Assembly: GCF_001571325.1 (NCBI RefSeq)
Contig: NZ_BCTO01000022.1
Coordinates: forward strand, 62,001-126,000
DNA length: 64,000 bases
Origin: Delftia tsuruhatensis NBRC 16741
GTDB lineage: Bacteria; Pseudomonadota; Gammaproteobacteria; Burkholderiales; Burkholderiaceae_C
Direction: 5' to 3'
The position numbers and the translations under genes were made by a program. This document shows, in pieces, positions 8,501-16,926 of this stretch. How positions within the stretch are numbered: the stretch's first letter is position 1; each line of letters opens with the position of its first letter. A model generated the notes under the pieces. That model had not been told where the DNA came from and did not search any database. It worked only from the letters and a program-made list of their open reading frames with translations.

Positions 8501-9775
8501 TCAAAGGCTGAAGACCGGCTTCTTCGTCGCGTCTGCCAGCTCCTCGCGGGCCCAGGCCACCGGGTCCTGATCGCGGGGCAGTAGCACGCCTGCGGGCCGC
8601 ACGTGCTGCTCGCTTGCGTCAAGGGCGGGAGGGGTTTCTCCCTGCTCCAGTCCGAGGGCGGCTTCATTGAGCATGCGACGCGCCATAACGATTGCCTTGT
8701 CTGTGGGTAGCAGCCTCTCCGCGGCATGGTCCTGGATGGGACCCATGCTTTCCTGCAGCGAATAGTCCTGTGCGGAGAAGCCAAAGATGCCGCTATAGGA
8801 GCGCTCTTCGCGCTGCGCCACTCGATCCATGCCATAGTCGTTGTTGCGATTCGCCTTGGGAATGAAGCTGCCGGGCGCTTCATACTCCACGTGTATGCCT
8901 TTGCCCTCCTCCATGGACCGTCGTTCTTCTTCAGTAAGCGGCTGATCCGGCTGCCAATTGATGCTCCAGGCCCAGCAGTTGTAGTCGTCGATAGGTACCC
9001 ACACGTGGCCACCCAGCGCATGCTTACCGAAAGGAGCGATCAGCGTGAACCAGGGGAACAGCCACTGCGTGATGCGCCAGTAATAGGAATCGGGCTCGCC
9101 ATTGCGGCGCCCGAACAGGCTCAGCCCGAAGGGCGTCTGCTCGATCTCGAACTTCACGTTGCCGTCGGCCTTGATGTAATCCAGCGCCTTGACACCCTGG
9201 TGCATGGGATCCGTATCCACCTCGAAGCGGTGCACATAGGACACATGGGCCGTGTCGATGCCGCCTTCCATGGCTTGCAGCCAGTTGCTGTATTGCAGGC
9301 GTTTGGAGACGAATACATGCTCCGGTGGCAGGGTGCACCACTCCAGCTCCGGAGGAACGGGTCTGTGTTCCTCGGGTCCCATGTAGGCCCAGACAATACC
9401 GCCGCGCTCCACGCAGGGATAGCCTTTGATGTGCATGCGGGCGCAGGATTGCGGCGAAGAGGGTACATCCACGCATTGGCCGTTGCCATCGAACTTGACG
9501 CCATGGTAGGCGCAGCGAATGCCGTTCTCCTCGTTACGACCAAAGTACAGCGAGACGCCGCGATGAGAGCAGAACTCGCTGATCAGGCAAGCTTTGCCAT
9601 CCGTATTGCGAAAGGCCAGCAGCTTCTCGCCCAGCAATTGGACCCGCACCTGCGGCCCGTCCGCTTCGGCGATCTCGCTGGACATCAATGCTGGCACCCA
9701 GTAGCGGCGCAGCAGATTTCCCATTCGTGTATTGGGGCCGACGCGGGTGAGCGTCTCGGACATTTCCTTGTTCAT
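8501..9775 (-). CDS. iphA: isophthalate dioxygenase, Rieske oxygenase component
   Basis: A 424-residue oxygenase of the phthalate 4,5-dioxygenase type, which has only an alpha subunit. Rieske ligands are C69-x-H71 and C88-x2-H91; the catalytic iron ligands are in GIDTAHVSYVHR (D174, H177, H182). It adds O2 to isophthalate at C3/C4 and takes electrons from IphD. It is the first gene of the operon; a run of palindromes lies 57-80 bases upstream, and an IS5-family element begins 162 bases upstream, so any regulatory DNA further out has been replaced. Confidence 0.88.
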   Translation of the reverse strand: MNKEMSETLTRVGPNTRMGNLLRRYWVPALMSSEIAEADGPQVRVQLLGEKLLAFRNTDGKACLISEFCSHRGVSLYFGRNEENGIRCAYHGVKFDGNGQCVDVPSSPQSCARMHIKGYPCVERGGIVWAYMGPEEHRPVPPELEWCTLPPEHVFVSKRLQYSNWLQAMEGGIDTAHVSYVHRFEVDTDPMHQGVKALDYIKADGNVKFEIEQTPFGLSLFGRRNGEPDSYYWRITQWLFPWFTLIAPFGKHALGGHVWVPIDDYNCWAWSINWQPDQPLTEEERRSMEEGKGIHVEYEAPGSFIPKANRNNDYGMDRVAQREERSYSGIFGFSAQDYSLQESMGPIQDHAAERLLPTDKAIVMARRMLNEAALGLEQGETPPALDASEQHVRPAGVLLPRDQDPVAWAREELADATKKPVFSL

Positions 9776-9831
9776 GCTTTGTCTCCGTGAGGTGGTTTGA
9801 TCTCGATCTTGTTCGCAAAATGAGACTAATG

Positions 9832-9855
9832 TCCATTTTATGGATCATCTGATCC
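9832..9855. promoter_or_regulatory. overlapping palindromes in the iphA promoter region
   Basis: TCCATTTTATGGA (9832-9844) overlaps GGATCATCTGATCC (9842-9855). The first matches the arms of the iphR-proximal site. A further half site (TATGGAC) follows near 9883. This arrangement fits cooperative binding by an IclR-type regulator such as IphR; that link is inference. Confidence 0.65.
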
Positions 9856-9936
9856 ATGTCAAATTTATCGATCTTGTCCGCTCTATGGACATCAAAGAAG
9901 ACAACGAAGCTCTACCGACGAGACTTCACGAGTGGG

Positions 9937-10962
9937 GGCGTTGTTGCATAAATCGATTTCAGGCCAAGCTCCCCCAAACCCCAGCCGTGGCTATGCCACG
10001 GCTGCCGTCTGAGGACGGCCAAGTTCTGTAAATCGATTCAAGATGGCTGCTCGAATGTGCAGCTCGTTGACTTGTCGCTCAAAGGACGAGACATCAGCCG
10101 CTCACCCAATCGTTTGATGCAGTTCATCTTGGTTTCCACCAAGCTGCGCCGGTGATACCCGATCCAACGTTTCCAGATACTTCGCCCCAGCCTTCGACAT
10201 GCAGCGATCGCCGCATTTCGATGCACAAAGGCTTTGCCTTTGCGTATTCGAGCATTCTTGCGAGGAGGAATAATGGGAATACCTCCTCGCTTGATGACTT
10301 CTTCATGGACTGGTTGCGTGTCGTAAGCGCCGTCGCCCGTTAGGCTCTCCAGCACCTCATCTTCGGGCAATTGCTGCAGCAAATCCGGTATCACTGCTGC
10401 ATCACTGACGTTGTTGGATGTCACGCAGATAGCCCTGACCTGTAGCGTCTGGGCATCAATGCCAATGTGCAACTTGCGCCATTGCCGACGACGCTCAGGG
10501 CCATGCTTTTTGCATTTCCACTCGCCTTCACCCAAGAACTTGATTCCCGTTGAATCAACCAGCAAATGCAGTCCCGCTTGGCTGCGTGTGTACGGCACTT
10601 GTACGTTCAAATCGAGCTGGCGCCGGCACAACGTGCTGAAGTCAGGTACCGGCCAAGCAAGCCCACACAAATGCAGCACCGACTCGGCAAGACCCGTGGT
10701 CTGCCGCAGCGCCAAGCCAAACAGGTTCTTGAGCGTCAAACAAAATTGGATTGCTGCATCAGAGAACTTCCGACTGCGTCCGCGTTTGCCACTTGCCGTG
10801 GCAAACCAGCACATACCCTTGTCCAGCCACACCGTCAAAGAGCCTCGAGCTTTGAGGGATGCGTTGTACTGCTTCCAGTTGCTGGTTCTATAGCGGGGTT
10901 TGCGGGGCTGACTCATGCAGCAAGCCTACCGCTGGAAGAGCAACGATTTATGCAACAACGCC
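9937..10962 (-). mobile_element. IS5-family insertion sequence, intact
   Basis: The 1,026-bp element is bounded by 19-bp inverted repeats, GGCGTTGTTGCATAAATCG on the left and its complement on the right, typical of the IS903-like branch of IS5. It carries one intact transposase gene. The 9 bases on each side (ACGAGTGGG and GGTTGGCCC) differ, so there is no target duplication, which suggests that recombination or an IS-mediated deletion joined the two flanks. Confidence 0.9.
10038..10916 (-). CDS. IS5-family DDE transposase
   Basis: A 292-residue transposase, full length for the family. The acidic triad is visible: Asp in LLVDSTGIKF (about residue 121), Asp in LTGDGAYDT (about residue 193), and Glu in SLVETKMNCIKRLGERL, the characteristic Y/R-x-E-x6-K region. 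The reading frame is uninterrupted and both terminal repeats are present, so the element may still move. Confidence 0.93.
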   Translation of the reverse strand: MSQPRKPRYRTSNWKQYNASLKARGSLTVWLDKGMCWFATASGKRGRSRKFSDAAIQFCLTLKNLFGLALRQTTGLAESVLHLCGLAWPVPDFSTLCRRQLDLNVQVPYTRSQAGLHLLVDSTGIKFLGEGEWKCKKHGPERRRQWRKLHIGIDAQTLQVRAICVTSNNVSDAAVIPDLLQQLPEDEVLESLTGDGAYDTQPVHEEVIKRGGIPIIPPRKNARIRKGKAFVHRNAAIAACRRLGRSIWKRWIGYHRRSLVETKMNCIKRLGERLMSRPLSDKSTSCTFEQPS

Positions 10963-11017
10963 GGTTGGCCCCTACAGGCAGGTTTAGCGCGTACTGAATT
11001 TAGTCAGTTTTTTTCTT

Positions 11018-13141
11018 TCACCGGCACAGTGCAATCGACTTCTGATGTTTGGTGCGGTCGTCTTCTGAAAATGACAGCGCCTCTTGGTACAGGCGATCGT
11101 AGTTCAACCGTTCGGAAAGCTGCCCCAGAATCTGCGCCCGAAGGTCTTCGGCCACATTGCCCTGGTCATCGACCTTGCCGACCGTGCGCGCAATTTCAGT
11201 CAACTTCTCGTCCAGCAGCAGGAAGATGCGCCCCTCGATGGTGTCTGACAGCACGAGGTTGTAGACCTGCGCCGTGTGGTTCTGTCCATAGCGGTGAATG
11301 CGCCCGATGCGTTGCTCCATGTCCATCGGGTTCCACGGCAGGTCGAAATTGAACAGAATGCGGGCGAATTGCAGATTCAAGCCCTCGCGGCCAGCCGCTG
11401 TACACACCAGCACACGCGGCCCGTCTTTCAGGCGGAACTTCCGCTCTGCTGCCAGCTTGGCACCGTGGTCGCCGCCACGCAGCACCACCACACCCTGGCC
11501 GGGATAAGCCTGTTCAATCTCGCGGGAAATCAGATCGACCGTGCCGAGGTAGGTGGCAAAGATCACGATCTTTTCATTGGCGTTCTGTCGCCACAGATGC
11601 CCCAAACCATCGAGCAGTTTTTGCGCCTTGGTCTCGCGCTGCTGCGGGAAGATGCGCAGCAAGTCGCCAATGCGCAGGCGCTCCTCGGGCAGATGCAAAT
11701 CGACCACAGCACACGCTGCCTCCTCGGCGTGCGTTGCCGAATACTCGCTGCCATAGGGGTCGGAGGCCATTTCCAGCGCCTCTTCATCCAGCTTCTTCAC
11801 CAGCCGGTACTTGAGGTCAGCCAACACGCGATCCACCTCGCTGCGACCAACACTGTCGCGTGGCAAGCCAAATTCCTCATGAATCAGCTCGCGCGCTTCC
11901 TCGGTCAGGCGTTCGCGGCCTTCGATGTCCAGCTCCTTGTCGCGCAGAAATGCCTCGTGCAGCGTCAGCATCAACAAGCGGCGCTTGAGCGTGCGGCGCA
12001 CGGCGGCAAAGCTTGATGCCGCGATCTTCTGGAAGATCGCCATCAAGAAGCCCAGTGCGCGCCCTTGGTTGCCCTGGCGGCGGGCCAGATCGAAACCATC
12101 TTCCAGGTACTCGCGCAGCTTCTCGTAAAACAGCCGCTCCTCCTGATTCATCAAGAAGGACTCGGTATGCACCCAGCGCCGGGCAAACAGCGGTGAGCCA
12201 TCGGGTTGGCAGGCATCGGCCTTGGTGCGGCGAAACATCACCGTATTCAGACGATGGCGGTTTTCCAGCATGTCCTCGGGATTACCAAACAGCGTGGGGT
12301 TCAAGAGCTGCGCCAGCATCCAGAACTGGAAGTGATTGCCTTGGTGCGGCGTAGCAGACAGGAGCAACAGATCACGCGCGTGATCCTTCAGCGCTTCGGC
12401 CAGCTTGTAGTTTTCCGTCTTGCGCACCTTGCCGCCCGTGCGGTGTGCGGTCAGGTGATGCGCTTCGTCGAATATCACCAGGTCCCATCGTGGCGCATCC
12501 AGCAGACGCTTGATACGGGCAGGGCGCTTCAAGGTGTCGATGCTGGCAATCAGCCGGTCGTGCTTGGCGAAGGCATTGGTCTTGCGGTCGGTGATGTCGC
12601 CTTCGGAGCCGAACACCTCGAAGTCGAGATTGAACACCTCGTTCAATTCGCGGTGCCAGTTGTTCACCAAGCCTGCGGGCACCACCATCAGCGCCCGGGT
12701 CAATTCGCCCCGGCTGGCCAGTTCACGCAGAATCAGCGCGGCTTCGATGGTTTTGCCCAAGCCCACCTCGTCGGCGATCAGGTAACGCCGTGGTGAGGCA
12801 GTGGCAATGCGGTGCGTCAGCACCACCTGATGTGGCAGCAGATCAATGCGTGCCGAGGTAAGCGCCGAGGCGCTCTCCATCACCGGCAGTGCGTGCGCCT
12901 CGTAAGACAGCCATGCCTTGCGTGCCCGGTCGGAGCCGCCTGCCACCGATTGCAGAATGCGCTCGGTACGGGTGCGCTCGCGGCGTAACGAACTGGTCGG
13001 TACGCGGCGCTCGCCCACCACGCCGAAGAACGCGCGCAGATAGCCATCGTGCCCGGGTTCGAGCACCACGCCTGGACCGAATTCGGTGTGGGTGATGCGC
13101 TCGCCGGGCTGGAACGAATCCTGAAAATCGTCTGCTTGCAC
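11018..13141 (-). CDS. SNF2-type helicase of an HMA/BREX-like defence operon
   Basis: A 707-residue superfamily 2 ATPase of the RapA/SNF2 type: Walker A DEVGLGKT at 124-131, DEAH at 225-228, motif III SATPHQGN, and motif VI QRIGRIHRYGQ near the end. It starts with GTG, preceded by GAGG and ten bases after the previous stop. It is the last gene of the operon. Relatives in helicase-methylase-ATPase systems usually continue 200 or more residues past the helicase core; here the protein stops about 60 residues after it, 56 bases before the IS5 element, so the 3' end may have been lost. It could translocate along DNA during phage attack; this is inference. Confidence 0.88.
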   Translation of the reverse strand: MQADDFQDSFQPGERITHTEFGPGVVLEPGHDGYLRAFFGVVGERRVPTSSLRRERTRTERILQSVAGGSDRARKAWLSYEAHALPVMESASALTSARIDLLPHQVVLTHRIATASPRRYLIADEVGLGKTIEAALILRELASRGELTRALMVVPAGLVNNWHRELNEVFNLDFEVFGSEGDITDRKTNAFAKHDRLIASIDTLKRPARIKRLLDAPRWDLVIFDEAHHLTAHRTGGKVRKTENYKLAEALKDHARDLLLLSATPHQGNHFQFWMLAQLLNPTLFGNPEDMLENRHRLNTVMFRRTKADACQPDGSPLFARRWVHTESFLMNQEERLFYEKLREYLEDGFDLARRQGNQGRALGFLMAIFQKIAASSFAAVRRTLKRRLLMLTLHEAFLRDKELDIEGRERLTEEARELIHEEFGLPRDSVGRSEVDRVLADLKYRLVKKLDEEALEMASDPYGSEYSATHAEEAACAVVDLHLPEERLRIGDLLRIFPQQRETKAQKLLDGLGHLWRQNANEKIVIFATYLGTVDLISREIEQAYPGQGVVVLRGGDHGAKLAAERKFRLKDGPRVLVCTAAGREGLNLQFARILFNFDLPWNPMDMEQRIGRIHRYGQNHTAQVYNLVLSDTIEGRIFLLLDEKLTEIARTVGKVDDQGNVAEDLRAQILGQLSERLNYDRLYQEALSFSEDDRTKHQKSIALCR

Positions 13142-13150
13142 GCGCTGGCC

Positions 13151-13663
13151 TCAAGTGATCCGCAGGTGAAACAGGCCGGCCGCCTTCGCGCCCTCGCGCA
13201 GAAGGATTTCCTGCGGATACTCGTTGGCCTCACCCCACAGAAGGCGCCCAAAGTCGAGCAGTTGCCCCCGATGCGGCGCTTCGCACAGCCAGGTTACTGC
13301 GTCGGTGGATGCCTGCACGCGCAAACGGCCCTGGCCCTGCGGCAGCCAGAAGATCAAGGCTGCTTCGCCTGCGTATGCATCCTGAAATGACAGGATGGCG
13401 CGTTTGATCGTGTCGCCCAGCCAGATTTCGGCCTGATCGGGAGCCAGCAAATCAAGGCTGCCCTCCAGCCCGGCCACCACCAACGTCTGCCCGCCGTTGC
13501 TGGGCAGGTCATCCGGCCAGCCCTGCGCACCGGGGGCTGCCGCCTGCAAAAACTGCCGCAGGCTCCAAACCTCGCTCGCTGCACACACGGTGTTACGCGC
13601 TTCCTCGTCCCACAGCCAACTGGTGCCTCGCCGTTGCCATACCGTATCGAGCACCTGCCTCAT
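13151..13663 (-). CDS. hypothetical protein of the defence operon
   Basis: A 170-residue protein I do not recognise. It is acidic and rich in Trp, Leu and Gly, with no signal peptide or membrane segment and no clear motif. Its start overlaps the methylase stop by four bases (ATGA) and its stop lies nine bases before the helicase, so it is surely expressed with them. DUF3780 proteins of similar size occur in related systems, but I cannot confirm that match. An adaptor between methylase and helicase would fit the position. Confidence 0.75.
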   Translation of the reverse strand: MRQVLDTVWQRRGTSWLWDEEARNTVCAASEVWSLRQFLQAAAPGAQGWPDDLPSNGGQTLVVAGLEGSLDLLAPDQAEIWLGDTIKRAILSFQDAYAGEAALIFWLPQGQGRLRVQASTDAVTWLCEAPHRGQLLDFGRLLWGEANEYPQEILLREGAKAAGLFHLRIT

Positions 13664-16600
13664 TTAGCATACTCCTCATCGTCATCGAACAACGAAACCT
13701 GCAGTGGCTTGGGTGCCTGGCTGGCTTGCCAGGCTGAAAAGATCGACACCGCGCGCGAGGCCGCGTTGCGGGTGGTTTGATCCGATCCGTTCTTTTGCAA
13801 CCACTCCAGCAGCGGCTTGAGTGCGATGTGCGGCTTGAAGTTTTCGTTCGTCAGCGTGTCCGAGGCATTGATGCCGCTGCCATCCACGCAGGCGCCGATC
13901 AGCACCAATGCCTGATCGAGGTCAGAAGTGAGCTTGCGCTTGTGCTTGCCTTGCCAATCGCGAGCGAAATCCAGCGGCGCGGTGCGGGTGAAGACCTTTT
14001 TCACCTCACTACACCAACCACGTTGCTCAAAGTCATCCGGCGTGGTGATGGTGCCGCGCAGAAACTTCTGCAGCTGGTCACGCTTCATCTCGGTGGCTGT
14101 GCCGAACGTGCGCAGAAATTGGCGCGTCATCGGCTCGGCGTTGACCGGCGGCGCTTCCTTGCCCTTGTCGGCGTCTTCGTCAATGAGCTGGTTAATACCC
14201 ACCAGCGCATCGCGCACGGAGATGGTGCGGCCTTCATCCACATACACCTTGCCGTAGTGGCGCGAAAAGTATTCCAGCGCCTTGCCGCGCCGGATCACCT
14301 GGATGTCGGCGGCGGGCAGACCTTCCTTGGCGTGGTTCTCCAGCATGGCCTGCAACTGGCGCACATCGGCCATCACTTCCCGACGCATCCGGCCCCAGCT
14401 CACCGGCTTGGGTTCCTCGGTGCGCTTGCGGCAGACGTGGATGATGTCGTATTCGATTTTTTGTGCACCGAACTCAGCGTTATCGCCCTTGGTTTCATCG
14501 GAGCGAATTGGGTAGGTCGCTTCGAGGTAGTAGCCTGCGTCGAACAACGACTCCAGCACCGCTACCCACGGTTCGTCCTCGCTGTGGTGGAAGGTGAAAG
14601 CCAGGATGCCACTCGGCTTCAAAAGGCGATGCGCCTCGCGCCAGCACTGCGTTAGCAGCCTTTGATAGAAGCCATTGGAGTCTTCTGGCTCGCGGAAGCT
14701 ATTGGCAACGGCCTCCAACGACTTCGGCGTGTATTCCGCACTAAAAATCTCCGGGTACTTACTCTTAAGCGCCAGACGCAGCCAGACATAGAAAAAGTCA
14801 GCCAGTTCGGAATACTGCAAAAGGTCGCCGAATGGCGGATCAGTGATGACTAAATCTAGGCTGCCAGTTTCAAGCTGGATTAAATCGGTGGAAGAGCCCT
14901 GATGCACTGCCACATCCAACACCGGGTCGCCCGGTTGGACCTTTTCACTTTTTCCACTCAGTTTTTCGGCTAGAACAAGATCACGACGACTCAGACTTTC
15001 GATACTGACAACTTCCCAAGGGTGGATAGCCCATTCTCGACCTTCGAGAATGCCCTCTGTGCTGGATGCCCAGTTACCACGACCCAAAGCAGGAAATACG
15101 CAGTTTTCAACTACCGTTAATTTCGGATGATAGTTGCTGTTCGAGAACATCGGCTCTGGTGTGTCTCGCTGTGGATTCCAAAAACTAAACAAACATTGGT
15201 TACGCAAATATTGCTGGAAAGCCCCCAACACATACTCGCGCACCGACCAGTCATAGTTCCCAACATTGACAATTGCCTTCAACAGCTGTGCATGCACCAA
15301 AAGCTGGCGGGGGTTGAACATGTCTGCCCACTGCTTGTATCCGTGCCCGTTGGCGATCAAATCTTTGACCATGGCACGCAGGCTTGGTGGTATATCGGAT
15401 TGTGGCCAGTAGGCCTTTAGATCGTCATTCTTGCGCGCTTCCCATTCAGAAAAGCTCGCATCGTATTGCTTCGCATGCCCTACATCGAAGGCTGCGAAGA
15501 AACGACCGCTGTAAGGCTTGCCCGCTTCATCACGCAGGGGAGCGTAGCCCTGCACAGCGTAAGCACCAAAAGGCGCTGTTTTCTCTGTTGGCCGCAATGC
15601 AGCAATGATGTCTTGGGTAGTGCCACACTTTGTGCAGGTGAATTTTCCATTCCCAGCCTTATTGGCGCGGTCTGTCGGAAATGTGACCTTAGTTTCTGGG
15701 CACGTCACTTCATCCGGCAGCCTGCCGCGCACCTCCAGCAGGCGAATCTTTGCAGCGCGCGCAACATCCCAGCGCGTGGTCGCCGCCACATCGTCCTGCG
15801 CCGAGCCGCCGTAGGGCTGGCCTTCCGCATCCTGCTTGGGCGAACCCGCCAGCCATTGCGGATGCACCAGCAAGCTCAACTCGACCTTCTTGTTCTTGCC
15901 CTTGCCCAGTTTGATCTGCCCACGCGTAACCTCAATGACCAGACCATCTTTGACGCGGATGGTAGCCTCCTCCACATGGCCGCAGTGCGGGCAAATCACG
16001 CCGCGTTTTTTGTCGAGCACAGAGAACGGGTGTTCATCCGGCGCGACAACCAGCGGCGCATCCGGCGCCATCCTTGCGGCTTCCTCTTCAACGTGGAATT
16101 CGCCGCTGCATTTCCTGCATGTGTGTTCCCAGTGCTTCACGCTGATGGTCTTCACCGCCATCACCGGGCTGGTCATGATCGGCGTGCGGTGACCGCAGCC
16201 CGTCACCTGGCAAGGGCCATGCTTGGCCCAGAACGTATAGATCGCCTCCGGGCCTTCGTAGCGGTAGTCCTTGCGCTCGCTCTGCGGGATGGTCAACGGG
16301 TCGAAATCGGCAGGCATCGCCTTGTTGCTGGGCAGATGCGTCCACTTGCCTTTCTCCCCCTCCGGGCCGTCGCAGTAGTAGTACGGCATGATCTGCGGCT
16401 TGACCTCGGCCTCGATGTCGGCGAGCAGCTTCTTCACTTGTTCCAGATCGACGTTGGCCAGCTCCTGCTTGACCACGAACCACGCGACCGGATTCAGGTC
16501 GTTGCCGACCATCTGCATACCCAGGCGCGAGCCTTCCACCAGCGTGGTGCCGCCGCCCATGAAGATGTCCGCCACCTTCAGGTGCTTGAACGCGCCTTTC

Positions 16601-16926
16601 TTCTGGTGGTTGGCGTAGTAGTTGTCCCACACCAGTTTGGCGGCGTGCGAGGAATCTTCCGGGGCCTTGGTGGCCGCCGCGATCAGCATCGAGCGGAACA
16701 CGCTGGAACGCCGCCGCGCCCACCACTTAGACATCTGGTAAATCGGCTTGCCCGCGTTGCCCTCGATCACCGCCACCTGATTGACGGCCAGAATCGGGAA
16801 GTCCACCTCTAGGCAGGTCTTGGGACGGTTGGGGTCGTTGAAATCGACTGTTTCCAGTGCGACAGGCTTTCCCGCACTGACGGCTTTGGCGACGGCTTGT
16901 TGAAGTAGTTCTTTTTTGGTGGCCAT
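13660..16926 (-). CDS. DUF1156 DNA methyltransferase (PglXI-like)
   Basis: A 1,088-residue amino-methyltransferase. The N-terminal DUF1156 region contains KPIYQMSKWWARRRSS; the S-adenosylmethionine motif FMGGGTT is at 122-128 and the catalytic DPPF at 696-699. Between them lie several Cys pairs (C270/C273, C312/C315, C431/C434, with C239/C244), likely zinc ribbons. DUF1156 proteins are the methylases of HMA systems and type 3 BREX, where they mark self DNA. Its start directly abuts the protease stop. Whether it makes N6-adenine or N4-cytosine cannot be told here. Confidence 0.92.
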   Translation of the reverse strand: MATKKELLQQAVAKAVSAGKPVALETVDFNDPNRPKTCLEVDFPILAVNQVAVIEGNAGKPIYQMSKWWARRRSSVFRSMLIAAATKAPEDSSHAAKLVWDNYYANHQKKGAFKHLKVADIFMGGGTTLVEGSRLGMQMVGNDLNPVAWFVVKQELANVDLEQVKKLLADIEAEVKPQIMPYYYCDGPEGEKGKWTHLPSNKAMPADFDPLTIPQSERKDYRYEGPEAIYTFWAKHGPCQVTGCGHRTPIMTSPVMAVKTISVKHWEHTCRKCSGEFHVEEEAARMAPDAPLVVAPDEHPFSVLDKKRGVICPHCGHVEEATIRVKDGLVIEVTRGQIKLGKGKNKKVELSLLVHPQWLAGSPKQDAEGQPYGGSAQDDVAATTRWDVARAAKIRLLEVRGRLPDEVTCPETKVTFPTDRANKAGNGKFTCTKCGTTQDIIAALRPTEKTAPFGAYAVQGYAPLRDEAGKPYSGRFFAAFDVGHAKQYDASFSEWEARKNDDLKAYWPQSDIPPSLRAMVKDLIANGHGYKQWADMFNPRQLLVHAQLLKAIVNVGNYDWSVREYVLGAFQQYLRNQCLFSFWNPQRDTPEPMFSNSNYHPKLTVVENCVFPALGRGNWASSTEGILEGREWAIHPWEVVSIESLSRRDLVLAEKLSGKSEKVQPGDPVLDVAVHQGSSTDLIQLETGSLDLVITDPPFGDLLQYSELADFFYVWLRLALKSKYPEIFSAEYTPKSLEAVANSFREPEDSNGFYQRLLTQCWREAHRLLKPSGILAFTFHHSEDEPWVAVLESLFDAGYYLEATYPIRSDETKGDNAEFGAQKIEYDIIHVCRKRTEEPKPVSWGRMRREVMADVRQLQAMLENHAKEGLPAADIQVIRRGKALEYFSRHYGKVYVDEGRTISVRDALVGINQLIDEDADKGKEAPPVNAEPMTRQFLRTFGTATEMKRDQLQKFLRGTITTPDDFEQRGWCSEVKKVFTRTAPLDFARDWQGKHKRKLTSDLDQALVLIGACVDGSGINASDTLTNENFKPHIALKPLLEWLQKNGSDQTTRNAASRAVSIFSAWQASQAPKPLQVSLFDDDEEYAK

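Noticed and set aside
15466-16812. 448-codon open frame on the plus strand within the methylase gene
   Set aside because: Mirror frame of the DUF1156 gene; no ribosome site and very high Arg/His/Leu content.
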